DNA of 56,702 nt, taken from positions 1 to 56,702 of the forward strand of contig JAZLLX010000028.1 of NCBI GenBank assembly GCA_045598345.1, given 5' to 3'. Under the pieces are notes generated by a model. That model had not been told where the DNA came from and made no database searches. It saw nothing but the letters and a program-made list of their open reading frames with translations. Positions 7,522 through 17,805 of the stretch are shown one piece after another. The DNA is from Phascolarctobacterium_B sp045598345 (GTDB taxonomy: Bacteria > Bacillota > Negativicutes > Acidaminococcales > Acidaminococcaceae). Each line of letters begins with the position of its first letter. Position 1 is the first letter of the stretch. Position numbers and translations under genes: made by a program.

Positions 7522-10173
7522 GTGCGTAAAAAAATTGAACAGGAAATAATTGAAGAAGAATTGGATTTGGAAGAAGAAAAGGCAGGCCGTGACTGGGTTA
7601 TGATGGCATTCGGCGTTTTTTGCCTTTTGGTGGCCATTGTCTTTGCTGTTGCCTGCCTGTTTGGAGACAATATTACCCAACTGGCCAATGTTAAACTGTA
7701 CATCGGTTATGTTTTTGGCCGGTGTATGCTGGCCTTGCCTTTGGTATTGGTGATTGTCGGTTTTAGCATTTTATCCGATGGGGAATACAAATTTTTCAAT
7801 AAGAAAAATTTCGGGCTTTTGCTTATTGTTGCTTCCCTCTGCGGAATTGTGCATTGTAACCGTATTCCCTTTGATAAGATTATTTATCCGACGGAACTTG
7901 CCAATGGGGGCGGACTGATTGGCGGTTTGGTTCTTTTGCCCCTTAGCAAATATTTTGACAGCAACATAATTATGATTGTTTTAGGTGTAATTTTGTTTGC
8001 CGGTGTGCTTTTTGTTATTCCCTATTTTGATTTGCTGAACGGTATTTTCTATCCCTTCAAACTGATTTACAAAACCATCACCAAACACAAAGATAATGAT
8101 TATGATGAAAACAATTTTGATTACACAGATGGGGAAGAGGATGAGGAAGAAACAGAAGAGCAGGATGAATTCATTGGCAGGCAAAAAAAATATAAACAAC
8201 TGAAAGAACCGGCACACACATCCCCGGTTATTTCTGCCAAGGATATTATTGCCAAACATGCAAAACAATCACATGATGAGCGTATGTCGGCAGCGGAGGA
8301 AAAGGGGAATCCCGTAGGCGAACTTTACAAAAGAAAAGAATTCAAACAGTACAGTGACGGTATCCGCAAGGAAAGTTTTTTGGAAAGGGTGGTTCCTTTT
8401 GGCTCTGATAATGTTTATGACAAAAAGGAAGTCAAAAATGCCCTGCGTGAAAATCCTGTAAATGTTCCTCCTTGGATGGAAGAGGAAACCAAGCCCAATT
8501 CCGCCAGAACGGTTTTTGGCGCTTCCATGTATAACTCCCCCAAGCAGGAAAATGAAAAAATAATTCCTTTGCATCCCGCCAATCCTGAACCGGAACCTGT
8601 ACAGCCGGAGCAGGATGCACCTCTTGTGATTAAACATTACCGGCCCAATGCGGAGGATGATATTGTTTTGACGGATGACAATACAAAAACTGCGTCAGCC
8701 AACACCAAAAAGAGAATTGCCCGCAGCAACTGTTACAAACTTCCTAAAGCGAATTTATTGAACAAACCCCGGCATATCAGTTCCGCATCCTACGAAAAGG
8801 ATATAGAGGAGCAATGCGGTATTTTGGAACAAACTTTAAAAGATTTTCGTGTTCATGCCAAGGTTAACGGTGTTACACGGGGGCCCAGCGTCACCAGATT
8901 TGAAATACAGCCCGCTGCCGGTGTGAAAGTCAGCAGTATAACCAATCTGGCGGATGATATTGCTTTGAAATTGGCTGCCAACGGGGTGCGGATTGAGGCG
9001 CCCATTCCCGGCAAGGCCGCTATCGGCATAGAAGTTCCCAATGTTAAAACAGATCAGGTTTTCATGCGGGAAATTATTGAGGACAAATATTTTGAAACCA
9101 GACCTTCCCCCCTTTGTGTCGGCTTGGGCAAGGACATTAACGGGGAAGTGATTGCCATGTCCATTGACAAAATGCCCCATTTGCTGATTGCGGGTTCCAC
9201 GGGCAGCGGCAAATCCGTTTGCATCAACAGCATTATTGCCAATATTCTTTTCAAAGCCCGCCCTGACGAAGTCAAATTGATTTTAATAGACCCCAAAGTT
9301 GTGGAACTGTCCAATTACAATGGCATACCCCATCTTTTGACCCCGGTAGTCACAGATATGAAAAAAGCGGCTTCCGCACTGCATTGGGCAGTAAAAGAAA
9401 TGGAACGCCGCTACACATTATTTGCCGACAGCAAAGTTAGGGAGATAAACAGTTATAACAATGTGGCAGAAGAAAAACTACCCTTCATCGTTGTAGTAAT
9501 TGACGAGTTGTCCGATTTGATGATGGTGGCACGCATTGATGTGGAGGATGCAATTTTGCGTCTGGCGCAAAAGGCCAGAGCCGCCGGCATTCATTTGATT
9601 TTGGCAACCCAACGTCCCAGTGTGGATGTTATCACGGGAATTATAAAGGCGAACATTCCTTCACGCATTGCTTTTGCAGTTTCATCGCAAACGGACAGCC
9701 GCACTATTTTAGACACTTCCGGTGCGGAAAAACTAATCGGTCACGGGGATATGCTTTATTTCCCCATAGGGGTGAACAAACCGGTGCGTGTGCAGGGGGT
9801 TTTTGTCAGTGATGATGAATTGAACAGGGTGCTGGAATTTATTACTGCCCAAAATTTGGATGTGGAATTTGTGGACGATATTACCACTCAAAAACTCAGT
9901 TCCGATGACAAAGATGACAGGAACAATGATTCAACGGAAATTGATGATGAAATTTTTCCTGAAGTTTTACGCTTGGTTGCGGATACCGGGCAGGCATCCG
10001 CCTCCATGTTCCAGCGCCGTTTCCGAATCGGTTACACACGGGCCGCACGGCTTGTGGACACCTTGGAGGAGATGGGTGTTATCGGTCACCCCGTGGGGAG
10101 CAAACCAAGAGAATTGATAATGTCCAGGGAAGAGATAAATGAAAAGTTCTTTAGTGATGGAGGAGGAATATAA
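7522..10173 (+). CDS. ftsK: FtsK/SpoIIIE DNA translocase
   Basis: 883 residues. Four hydrophobic segments between about 27 and 175 anchor it at the septum. An acidic, low-complexity linker extends to about 400. The motor domain has Walker A GSTGSGKS around 558-565 and Walker B VVVIDELSDLM. The C-terminal 60 residues form the winged-helix gamma domain that reads KOPS/SRS sites. It pumps chromosome ends through the division septum. Start GTG 7522 has AGAGG six bases upstream. The TAA overlaps the ATG of rodZ. Confidence 0.95.
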   Translation: MRKKIEQEIIEEELDLEEEKAGRDWVMMAFGVFCLLVAIVFAVACLFGDNITQLANVKLYIGYVFGRCMLALPLVLVIVGFSILSDGEYKFFNKKNFGLLLIVASLCGIVHCNRIPFDKIIYPTELANGGGLIGGLVLLPLSKYFDSNIIMIVLGVILFAGVLFVIPYFDLLNGIFYPFKLIYKTITKHKDNDYDENNFDYTDGEEDEEETEEQDEFIGRQKKYKQLKEPAHTSPVISAKDIIAKHAKQSHDERMSAAEEKGNPVGELYKRKEFKQYSDGIRKESFLERVVPFGSDNVYDKKEVKNALRENPVNVPPWMEEETKPNSARTVFGASMYNSPKQENEKIIPLHPANPEPEPVQPEQDAPLVIKHYRPNAEDDIVLTDDNTKTASANTKKRIARSNCYKLPKANLLNKPRHISSASYEKDIEEQCGILEQTLKDFRVHAKVNGVTRGPSVTRFEIQPAAGVKVSSITNLADDIALKLAANGVRIEAPIPGKAAIGIEVPNVKTDQVFMREIIEDKYFETRPSPLCVGLGKDINGEVIAMSIDKMPHLLIAGSTGSGKSVCINSIIANILFKARPDEVKLILIDPKVVELSNYNGIPHLLTPVVTDMKKAASALHWAVKEMERRYTLFADSKVREINSYNNVAEEKLPFIVVVIDELSDLMMVARIDVEDAILRLAQKARAAGIHLILATQRPSVDVITGIIKANIPSRIAFAVSSQTDSRTILDTSGAEKLIGHGDMLYFPIGVNKPVRVQGVFVSDDELNRVLEFITAQNLDVEFVDDITTQKLSSDDKDDRNNDSTEIDDEIFPEVLRLVADTGQASASMFQRRFRIGYTRAARLVDTLEEMGVIGHPVGSKPRELIMSREEINEKFFSDGGGI

Positions 10174-11111
10174 TGGAAAGCACAATTGGCAGTATTTTAA
10201 AACAGGCAAGAGAAGAGAAACAATTAACTTTAGAGCAGGTTTCCGAAGCAACATCCTACAGGGTCAAATCTTTGGAGATGTTGGAAAATGATGATTACAG
10301 CGGTTATCCCAGCATGGTTTATGTGAAGGGACTAATCCGCGGGTATGCCAATTATTTAGGATTGGACGGGGTGGCACTGGTCAATGAATTTAAAGAAACA
10401 GCCACTTACAAGAATTCTTCCGTGCAAACCATTGGCAACACTCAAGTGGCAAAAAATTTGAATTTGAAGCAGGAACCCGGAGTCGGCACTTCCAAAAGTT
10501 ATGTTAAGGAATCCAAGCCGTTTCCTAAAGGGCAGTTTGTTCTGGGTCTTTTAGTTTGTTGCTTTATGTATGGGGCATATTCCTACACTCCCGAAATTAT
10601 GGCTTATTTTCAAGGTAACTCCGCTAAAATTGAAGAAGTGAAAGAAGATGTCTCTTCTATGTGGGGGTTAAAGGACAAGTTTAACAATATTTATGAAACA
10701 GTGGTTAATTTGGTCAATGAATTTCATGCGGAAGAACACAGCCAAAAAACCGAAACAGTTCCGCCGGACAAGGTTCAGCCGGTGCAGCCGCAACCTCAGG
10801 CGCAGGAACCTGTGACCCCTCCGGCAAAACCGGCAGAAAAGAAGCAACAACAGGTTAATGCCATTGCCCCCCGTGAGGACAGGGTGGTGGTGGAACTTAC
10901 CGCTTCCGGCCAGTGCTGGATTGACGTGTTTGCTGACGGTAAGGCAGTGTACAGCGGCATGATGACCAAAGGCCGTTACAAAATTTTTGATGCCAAAAAA
11001 CGGGTAACGGTGAAATATGGTAATATTGGCGTTATGCAAGTTACCGTGAACGGAAAGCCGGTGAATATGCGTGGGGAAGCAGGGGTTACAACCAAACATT
11101 ACCCACGTTAA
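10173..11111 (+). CDS. rodZ: RodZ-type cytoskeletal helix-turn-helix protein
   Basis: 312 residues. Residues 1-70 form the HTH_25 domain (GSILKQAREEKQLTLEQVSE) that contacts MreB in rod-shaped bacteria. One membrane segment lies at about 121-138, a Pro/Gln-rich periplasmic linker follows (about 200-235), and a DUF4115 beta domain closes the protein (SGQCWIDVFADGK). Starts on the last base of the ftsK stop. The same order, ftsK or rnj next to rodZ and rimO, is common in Firmicutes. Confidence 0.92.
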   Translation: MESTIGSILKQAREEKQLTLEQVSEATSYRVKSLEMLENDDYSGYPSMVYVKGLIRGYANYLGLDGVALVNEFKETATYKNSSVQTIGNTQVAKNLNLKQEPGVGTSKSYVKESKPFPKGQFVLGLLVCCFMYGAYSYTPEIMAYFQGNSAKIEEVKEDVSSMWGLKDKFNNIYETVVNLVNEFHAEEHSQKTETVPPDKVQPVQPQPQAQEPVTPPAKPAEKKQQQVNAIAPREDRVVVELTASGQCWIDVFADGKAVYSGMMTKGRYKIFDAKKRVTVKYGNIGVMQVTVNGKPVNMRGEAGVTTKHYPR

Positions 11112-11114
11112 TCT

Positions 11115-12905
11115 ATGAAAGATTTTTTGCCGATTTCCCCTGAAGAAATAAAAGAACGTAATTGGGACAGCATTGATTTTTTATTCATCAACGGTGATGC
11201 CTATGTTGACCACCCATCCTTTGCCGGTGCCGTAATTTGCAGAGTTTTGGAGGCACAGGGATACAAGGTTGCCATGCTTTGCCAGCCCGATTGGCACGAC
11301 ATCAGGAATTTTGCCGTGTTGGGAAAACCCAACTATGCCGTACTCATCTGTGGCGGAAATTTGGATTCCATGCTTTGCCATTACACCGCCGCCCGTAAAA
11401 AACGTTCTGACGATAAATATACCCCTGGGGGTACGGGCGGAAAAAGACCTGACCATGCAACTGTTGTATATAGCCGGTGCATAAAGAAACTTTGGCCGGA
11501 TATGCCGGTCATTATTGGGGGCATTGAGGCCAGTTTACGCCGTTTCGTCCATTATGATTTTTGGGAAAATGCCCTTCTGCCATCCATTTTGGAAGATAGT
11601 GGGGCGGATTTGCTTGTTTTCGGTATGGGCGAAAAACAGATTGTGGAAATTGCTGACTATTTGGCAGGCGGAGCGTCTTTAGGTGATTTGCACTATATCA
11701 AAGGTACTGCCTATGCCTGTGACAAAGAAGAAATTACCAATTTGACTGATTTTGTTGAATTGTCCGCATATAAGGAAATCATTAAAAACCGCAAATTGTT
11801 TGCGACTGCCTACAATTTGCAGGCGGATGAACAGGACCCCATCAGAGGAAAGACCATTGTGCAGCAGGGGAGGGACAAATTCATTGTTCAAAATCCGCCG
11901 GCTGACCCCTTAAGTGAAAAGGAAATGGATGCTGTCTATGATATTGGATATCAGCGGCTTTGCCATCCCTCATATAATGCCCAGGGCGGAGTGCCTGCTT
12001 TGGATGAGGTCAAATTCAGCATTATCAGTTCCCGGGGATGCTTCGGTTCCTGCTCCTTCTGTGCGATTCATGCCCATCAGGGGAGAATTGTTCAGGCACG
12101 CTCCCATGCATCTGTTTTGCGGGAAGCGAAACTTTTGACAACTTTCCCGGATTTCAAGGGGTATATTCACGATGTGGGAGGGCCTACAGCAAATTTCAGG
12201 CATCCCTCTTGCGCCAAGCAATTAAAGGTAGGGACTTGTAAAGAGAGAAAATGTCTGTTCCCCGAGCCCTGTCCCAATCTTAATGCGGACCATAGTGACT
12301 ATGCGAAATTGCTCAATGAAATAAGAGCATTGCCACATATTAAAAAAGTATTTATTCGTAGCGGCATCCGTTACGATTATCTGCTGTGTGATAAGAATGA
12401 TGTTTTCTTCAAACAACTTTGTGAGCATCATATTAGCGGACAGTTAAAAATCGCCCCGGAGCATATTTCTGATTCCGTCCTTGCCTATATGGGCAAGCCC
12501 AACAAAAAAGTGTATATGGACTTTATGCGGAAATTTCAACGCATAAACAAGGAATTGAAATTGAACCAGTTTTTAGTTCCCTACTTCATCAGCAGTCATC
12601 CCGGTTGCAAACTTCAAGATGCTGTAAGTTTGGCTGAATTTTTACGGGATATAAAACATTATCCCAAGCAAGTGCAGGATTTTATTCCCACTCCCGGCAG
12701 TGCCTCAACTGCCATGTATTACAGTGGGACGGATTTGGAAACAGGCAAAGACATTTATGTGGCGAAATCGGCAAATGAAAAAGCCATGCAACGGGCGTTG
12801 CTGCAATACAGAAATCCCCGTAATTACCGTCTGGTTTTACAGGCCTTGCGTTTGGCAAAACGGGAAGATTTAATTGGAAAAGGGCCAAAATGTTTGATTC
12901 ATTGA
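11115..12905 (+). CDS. YgiQ-family radical SAM protein (UPF0313)
   Basis: 596 residues, normal for the family. The radical SAM cluster cysteines are C309, C313 and C316 in SRGCFGSCSFCAIHAHQGR. The N-terminal part includes GGIEASLRRFVHYDFW, and the C-terminal part PNLNADHSDY and IAPEHISD, both family hallmarks. The reaction is not known. The start is three bases after rodZ. Its 3' end overlaps the next start by 16 bases. Confidence 0.88.
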   Translation: MKDFLPISPEEIKERNWDSIDFLFINGDAYVDHPSFAGAVICRVLEAQGYKVAMLCQPDWHDIRNFAVLGKPNYAVLICGGNLDSMLCHYTAARKKRSDDKYTPGGTGGKRPDHATVVYSRCIKKLWPDMPVIIGGIEASLRRFVHYDFWENALLPSILEDSGADLLVFGMGEKQIVEIADYLAGGASLGDLHYIKGTAYACDKEEITNLTDFVELSAYKEIIKNRKLFATAYNLQADEQDPIRGKTIVQQGRDKFIVQNPPADPLSEKEMDAVYDIGYQRLCHPSYNAQGGVPALDEVKFSIISSRGCFGSCSFCAIHAHQGRIVQARSHASVLREAKLLTTFPDFKGYIHDVGGPTANFRHPSCAKQLKVGTCKERKCLFPEPCPNLNADHSDYAKLLNEIRALPHIKKVFIRSGIRYDYLLCDKNDVFFKQLCEHHISGQLKIAPEHISDSVLAYMGKPNKKVYMDFMRKFQRINKELKLNQFLVPYFISSHPGCKLQDAVSLAEFLRDIKHYPKQVQDFIPTPGSASTAMYYSGTDLETGKDIYVAKSANEKAMQRALLQYRNPRNYRLVLQALRLAKREDLIGKGPKCLIH

Positions 12906-13888
12906 GAAAAAATAAATTATATATCTTTTTTGCCGCCATAATCCTATGTTTGGGTGCGTATTTCTCTTTCAGGGATATCCAATCAAGTCCAACCCATAGG
13001 GAATTGGTGGTTTATTCAGATTTGCACAGTGATTTTTTTAATGCGTTGGCGGATGCTTATACCAAGGAAACTGATTCAGACCTCAAAATCCGTAAGATTA
13101 TTGAATTGGACGGGAAAAATATCCAGGCCGATTTAATCTTGACCAATTCCCTTGTGCTGAATGAAATGGCGGAAGCGGGCTCATTGGAAACCTTGGATAT
13201 TCCCGTTCAAAATAACATTCAAAAAGAATTGTCTTCATCTCAAAATCATTGGGTAAGTATTTTTTATGACCCGGTTGTTTTGGTCATCAACAGGGAATAT
13301 GCCAGAAAATACGGGCAGGCACATTTAACCAAATGGGATGACCTTTTGCATCTCAAAAAAGCCAGAATAGTGGTGGATAATTTTAATGCGTCAGACATCC
13401 AAAATGATATTTTGGGCAGTTACGCATCTAATTTGGGGGAGAAAGCAACATTAAAATATTTTTCCCAGTTGAATAAATTTGTGGTGCAATATGCCAAGTT
13501 TCCTTTCACCCCTGTGCGTATGATTGCCTCCGGGGAAGCAGATTTGGCGATTACTTTACGCAGTAATTTGTATGAATTTTCGGATAATTCTTTTCCTGCG
13601 TATTTCGTGGAACCCGAGGAAGGGACACCCGTTGTTGTTTATGGGGCAGGTGTTTTCAAAGGGTCTGATTCCGGTGCGGAAGCAAAAGAATTTATCAACT
13701 GGCTGATAAATTCCTTTTCCGTTAAAAATGTTGCTTTGCAGGAAGAAACAGGTTACAGGTTTCTGAACAAAAAAGAAAGCGGCAATGCCGGTAATCTTTG
13801 GTTGAATTATGCGTATAAGGACAAAAGTTCTCTTGACAAATTGGTTTTGAAATGGTACGGGAAAGTCAGGTTTGGCAAATACAAATGA
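12890..13888 (+). CDS. Extracellular solute-binding-like protein, orphan
   Basis: 332 residues. A hydrophobic segment at about 9-26 could be a signal peptide or anchor; there is no proper lipobox. The remainder resembles the type 2 periplasmic binding proteins of the iron/putrescine/spermidine group: LVVYSDLHSDFFNALADAY at the start, then VSIFYDPVVLVIN, WDDLL and ASGEADLAITL. No permease or ATPase gene is nearby, so it may bind a ligand for sensing or serve a transporter encoded elsewhere. It is embedded between ygiQ-like and rimO with overlaps at both ends. Confidence 0.72.
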   Translation: MFDSLRKNKLYIFFAAIILCLGAYFSFRDIQSSPTHRELVVYSDLHSDFFNALADAYTKETDSDLKIRKIIELDGKNIQADLILTNSLVLNEMAEAGSLETLDIPVQNNIQKELSSSQNHWVSIFYDPVVLVINREYARKYGQAHLTKWDDLLHLKKARIVVDNFNASDIQNDILGSYASNLGEKATLKYFSQLNKFVVQYAKFPFTPVRMIASGEADLAITLRSNLYEFSDNSFPAYFVEPEEGTPVVVYGAGVFKGSDSGAEAKEFINWLINSFSVKNVALQEETGYRFLNKKESGNAGNLWLNYAYKDKSSLDKLVLKWYGKVRFGKYK

Positions 13889-15219
13889 AAGATATAATCG
13901 GAATAATCAGTTTGGGATGTCCTAAAAACCGGGTGGATTCAGAGGTTATTTTAGGCCAACTGCAAAGTAAAAATTACAGAATATCTGATGATGTTTCCCA
14001 ATGTGACATTATCATTATCAACACTTGCGGTTTTATTGAAAGCGCCAAGCAGGAATCCATAGATACAATCTTGGAAATTGCTGAACTGAAGAAAACCGCC
14101 AAGTTAAAGTATTTGCTTGTGGCAGGTTGTCTTGCCCAAAGATACGGGGAAGAATTGTTTAGCAGTTTGCCGGAAGTGGACGGAATTATCGGCACGGATG
14201 TTTTCCCTGAAATTGTTGGTCTTATTGAAGAAATCAAAAAGGGGAAACGGGTTATGCGGAGGGAACGGGGCGAACCCATCAAATGTGCTTATCCAAGAGT
14301 GCTTACAACCCCAAAGCATTACGCTTATCTGAAAATTGCTGAAGGTTGCAATAATTATTGCTCCTATTGCATTATTCCTAAAATTCGTGGCACCTACAAA
14401 AGTAAGCCCTTTGAGGCCGTTATTGAGGAAGCAAAGACATTGGCCCAAAGCGGTGTTAAAGAATTAATTTTAGTGGCACAGGACACAACCTTGTACGGAA
14501 AAGATTTGTATGGCAAATTGCGGCTGCCCGAACTTTTACGTGAGTTAAGCAAAATTTCTGGTATTCAATGGATTCGGCTGATGTATATGTATCCTAACAG
14601 TTTTACGGATGAACTCATTGAATGTTTTGCATCCCTGCCCAAATTAGTGAAATATGTGGACATTCCCTTGCAACATGCCAGTGATAGGGTATTAAAGGAA
14701 ATGAACCGTAATGATACCAAGAAACAAATTACTAATTTGTTAAAAAAATTACGTTCAAAAATTCCTGATATTGTTATTCGTACAACCTTTATTGTCGGTT
14801 TTCCCGGTGAAACAGATGCTGATTTCCAAGAACTTTGTGATTTTGTTAAAGAACAAAAGTTTGAGAATGCCGGAGTTTTCCAATATTCCAAAGAAGAAGG
14901 AACTTTTGCCGGAGCACGAAAAGACCAGATTGCCAAGAGGGTCAAAGAAAAACGCTATAATGCCCTGATGTCCTTGCAGGCCAAAATTTCGGAAATGCGG
15001 CATAAAGAATTGGAAGATAAAACACTTGATGTTGTTATTGAGGGTTATAGTGAGAATGACAAAACACTTGCATTTGGTCGTTCTTACAGAGAAGCGCCGG
15101 AAATTGATGGTAATATCTTTATTGAAAATGTTAAGAATATCCCCGTTGGTGAAATCGTCAGAGTAAAAATTACCCAGGGTTTTGCCTATGAAATAGTGGG
15201 AGAGTTGGAGGAAGTTTAA
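13885..15219 (+). CDS. rimO: Ribosomal protein S12 methylthiotransferase RimO
   Basis: 444 residues from ATG 13885, which overlaps the upstream TGA as ATGA. The UPF0004 domain (ISLGCPKNRVDSE, CGFI, AGCLAQRY) holds the auxiliary cluster cysteines. The radical SAM motif is C155, C159, C162 in CNNYCSYC. A TRAM domain ends the protein. It methylthiolates an aspartate of S12. SLGCPKNRVDSE distinguishes RimO from MiaB. Overlaps psd by one base. Confidence 0.94.
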   Translation: MKDIIGIISLGCPKNRVDSEVILGQLQSKNYRISDDVSQCDIIIINTCGFIESAKQESIDTILEIAELKKTAKLKYLLVAGCLAQRYGEELFSSLPEVDGIIGTDVFPEIVGLIEEIKKGKRVMRRERGEPIKCAYPRVLTTPKHYAYLKIAEGCNNYCSYCIIPKIRGTYKSKPFEAVIEEAKTLAQSGVKELILVAQDTTLYGKDLYGKLRLPELLRELSKISGIQWIRLMYMYPNSFTDELIECFASLPKLVKYVDIPLQHASDRVLKEMNRNDTKKQITNLLKKLRSKIPDIVIRTTFIVGFPGETDADFQELCDFVKEQKFENAGVFQYSKEEGTFAGARKDQIAKRVKEKRYNALMSLQAKISEMRHKELEDKTLDVVIEGYSENDKTLAFGRSYREAPEIDGNIFIENVKNIPVGEIVRVKITQGFAYEIVGELEEV

Positions 15220-15848
15220 TGAAAATAGTTAAAGACGGTTATCCATTTATTATATTCAGTTTGATTTTGACTGCGGTTGTATTTTATTTTTGGGGTATTG
15301 TTTGGGCGGTTGTGCCCTTTGTTTTGGCATTATATTTTGCTTATTTTTTCCGCAATCCCGACAGACCCTTGCCCAATGATGAAAATATTCTCTATGCGCC
15401 GGCGGACGGCAGGGTAATGAACATTGAGGAAATTTTTGATGATGAATATCTGAATGCACAAGCCCTCAAGGTTACGGTATTCCTTAGTGTTTTCAATGTA
15501 CATGTCAACCGCAGCCCTATGGCGGGGGAAATCAAATACCAACGTTATAATGAAGGGAAATTCGTTCCTGCCTTTGATAAAAAAGCAACCTTCAAGAATG
15601 AACGCCATGCCATCGGGTTGGATAACGGCAAGATTAAAGTTATGGTGACCCAAGTGGCAGGACTTTTGGCAAGACGTATTGTCAGTTGGGTTACTTTGGG
15701 CAATGTGGTGAAACAGGGCGAATGTTACGGAATGATTAAATTTGGCAGCAGTACGGAATTGGTCGTTCCCAAAAATGTGGAAATATTAGTCCGCAAAGGA
15801 CAAAATGTAGTAGGGGGAGTAACCCCCATGGGGAGAATAAAAGCATGA
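15219..15848 (+). CDS. psd: Phosphatidylserine decarboxylase, short type
   Basis: 209 residues, the short (archaeal-type) form. Hydrophobic residues at about 9-43 anchor it. FNVHVNRSP is the conserved core, and GSS at 176-178 (MIKFGSSTEL) is the self-cleavage site that creates the pyruvoyl cofactor. It makes phosphatidylethanolamine from the product of the next gene, pssA, which overlaps by four bases. Confidence 0.93.
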   Translation: MKIVKDGYPFIIFSLILTAVVFYFWGIVWAVVPFVLALYFAYFFRNPDRPLPNDENILYAPADGRVMNIEEIFDDEYLNAQALKVTVFLSVFNVHVNRSPMAGEIKYQRYNEGKFVPAFDKKATFKNERHAIGLDNGKIKVMVTQVAGLLARRIVSWVTLGNVVKQGECYGMIKFGSSTELVVPKNVEILVRKGQNVVGGVTPMGRIKA

Positions 15849-16528
15849 ATTACAGACGGATTGTACCCAACAGCATCAGCGGTTTCAGTTTGCTTTTGGG
15901 TGTTATTTCAATATTCAAATCTTTTGAAGGGGATTTCTTTTGGGCTTCGGTTTTGATAATTCTGGCAATTTTGGCGGATGCCTGTGACGGCAGGGCGGCA
16001 CGTCTGTTGAAATGTCAGGGGGAATTTGGTGTACAACTTGATTCCCTTTGTGATTTGGGCAGTTTTGGCGTTGCTCCGGCAATTCTGATTTATCAATATG
16101 CTCTTACTGATTTAGGTTTGTGGGGCCAGATTGTTGCGGGGTTATTCACTTTTGGCGGCGCCATGCGTTTGGCACGCTTTAATGTGAACAGTTCTGTAGT
16201 GCATGGTTATTTTCAAGGTATGCCCATTCCCGCAGGGGCTTGTTTTTTGGCGACTTATGTATTAAGCGGCTTTAATTTTGGTCCAGTCCTGACTGCGGTT
16301 TTTGTTTTGTTTGTGGCCTGCCTGCTTTACAGCAATGTGAAATTCCCTGACTGCAAATCACCGAACAATCTTTTGGGACCATTGAAATTGCCGCCACTTT
16401 TTTTGGCTATTGCCTTAGGCGTTTATATGCTCTGGGTAAATCCCCAAGGTTGGATTTTTACCCTGATGTGTGTATATACCTGTGCCGGGGTGTTTAATTT
16501 TTTTTATCTCTTTTTCACAAATGACTGA
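15845..16528 (+). CDS. pssA: CDP-diacylglycerol-serine phosphatidyltransferase
   Basis: 227 residues, six to eight hydrophobic segments. The CDP-alcohol transferase signature is complete: D48 G49, A52 R53, G62, D66 and D70. Pairing with psd supports phosphatidylserine rather than glycerophosphate transfer. In many Firmicutes this place next to cinA is held by pgsA; the psd-pssA pair occupies it here. The last eight bases overlap pncC. Confidence 0.92.
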   Translation: MNYRRIVPNSISGFSLLLGVISIFKSFEGDFFWASVLIILAILADACDGRAARLLKCQGEFGVQLDSLCDLGSFGVAPAILIYQYALTDLGLWGQIVAGLFTFGGAMRLARFNVNSSVVHGYFQGMPIPAGACFLATYVLSGFNFGPVLTAVFVLFVACLLYSNVKFPDCKSPNNLLGPLKLPPLFLAIALGVYMLWVNPQGWIFTLMCVYTCAGVFNFFYLFFTND

Positions 16529-17009
16529 TTCGGAACTTATCGGACAACTGCTAAACAAATACAAAGAAACCATTGCTTTTGCCGAGTCCTGCACCGGCGG
16601 TCTGGCGGCCAGTATGATTACGGATGTTGCCGGCTCCAGCACCTATATGCAGGGCGGTATTGTTTGCTATACCAATGAAATTAAGGCACAGATTTTAGGA
16701 GTTAAAGAAGAAACTCTTGTCAAATTTTCCGCCATCAGCGAGGCAACTGCAAAAGAGATGGCAGAAAATATCCGCCAAAAGTTTCATTCTGATTATGGCA
16801 TGGGCATTACAGGCAACGCCGGCCCCGGCGTAAGCGAGGGAAAGCCCTTAGGGCTGGTGTATATTGGTATTGCCTCTGCAAAAAAAACAAAGGTTTGGGA
16901 ACTGCATTTTAACAGTACCCGTACTGAAAACAAAAAACAGATTGTGGCGAAAGCATTATCGTTGTTGAAAGAATTTATAGAGTTAGAGAAGGGAGAGCAA
17001 AATGCGTAA
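16521..17009 (+). CDS. pncC: Nicotinamide-nucleotide amidase (CinA C-terminal domain)
   Basis: 162 residues from ATG 16521; the frame is open further left but only as shadow of pssA. It is the CinA C-terminal domain alone, with AESCTGGL, GGIVCYTNE, SEATAKEMAE and GITGNAGP. It deamidates NMN to nicotinate mononucleotide in pyridine nucleotide salvage. The N-terminal CinA domain is absent, as in E. coli PncC. Confidence 0.9.
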   Translation: MTDSELIGQLLNKYKETIAFAESCTGGLAASMITDVAGSSTYMQGGIVCYTNEIKAQILGVKEETLVKFSAISEATAKEMAENIRQKFHSDYGMGITGNAGPGVSEGKPLGLVYIGIASAKKTKVWELHFNSTRTENKKQIVAKALSLLKEFIELEKGEQNA

Positions 17010-17805
17010 TATCGGAATTATTGGTGGCAGCGGTGTGTACAACCCGGAGATTTTGGAAAAAGCGGGGTTCAAAAATGAATTGGTGCATACACCCTACGGG
17101 GATGTACCTTGCTTGCAGGGTGAAAAATTCGGTAACAAAGTAACTTTCATTTCCCGTCACGGAACCCAGCACAGCACCCCGCCACACTTGATAAATTATC
17201 GGGCAAATATTGTCGCTTTGAAAAAAATGGGAGTGGGGGAAATAATCGCCACCGCCGCCGTGGGCTCCATCAATAAAGATATGCAGTCCGGCCATTTTGT
17301 CATCTGTGACCAGGTGCTGGATTTTACCAAATCCAGAATCAGCACTTTCTTTAACGGTACTGATTTCCCTGTCGGCCATGCAGATTTTACCCATCCCTAT
17401 TGTCCGACTTTGAGAAATATTTTGCTTGACTGTCTGGAAGATATGGGTGCAATTTATCATAAAACTGGAACTATGGTGGTTACGGAAGGTCCCCGTTTTG
17501 AAACACCGGTTGAAATTAAAATGTATGCCCAATTCGGTGGGGATGTGGTGAATATGACGGGAATGCCGGAAGCAATTTTGGCAAGGGAAGCAGAGATGCA
17601 TTATGCCGTGATTGCTGTGGTGACCAATATGGCGGCAGGAATCAGCACCATCAGTTTGAGCCACAGTGAAGTATTGGAAAGTATGAAAAAATCAGAAATT
17701 GCCTTAAATAATCTCATTGACAATTTTATTGCTTATGACAAAAAAGTTGACAAGCAATGTTTTTGCGATACCGCTATGAAAGATTTTGGAGGTTTTAAAA
17801 TCTGA
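17002..17805 (+). CDS. mtnP: Methylthioadenosine/methylthioinosine phosphorylase
   Basis: 267 residues, PNP/MTAP family. GGSGVYNPE (phosphate loop), RHGTQHSTPPH and NMTGMPEA (nucleoside methionine) are all present. In adenine-specific MTAP the base is read by two aspartates in a TDYD motif. Here the place is VVTNMAAG with N209, the residue that marks 6-oxopurine enzymes such as PNP and the Pseudomonas methylthioinosine phosphorylase. With mtaD downstream, the substrate may be methylthioinosine; that is inference. GGGAGAG lies six bases before the ATG. Overlaps pncC by eight bases. Confidence 0.85.
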   Translation: MRNIGIIGGSGVYNPEILEKAGFKNELVHTPYGDVPCLQGEKFGNKVTFISRHGTQHSTPPHLINYRANIVALKKMGVGEIIATAAVGSINKDMQSGHFVICDQVLDFTKSRISTFFNGTDFPVGHADFTHPYCPTLRNILLDCLEDMGAIYHKTGTMVVTEGPRFETPVEIKMYAQFGGDVVNMTGMPEAILAREAEMHYAVIAVVTNMAAGISTISLSHSEVLESMKKSEIALNNLIDNFIAYDKKVDKQCFCDTAMKDFGGFKI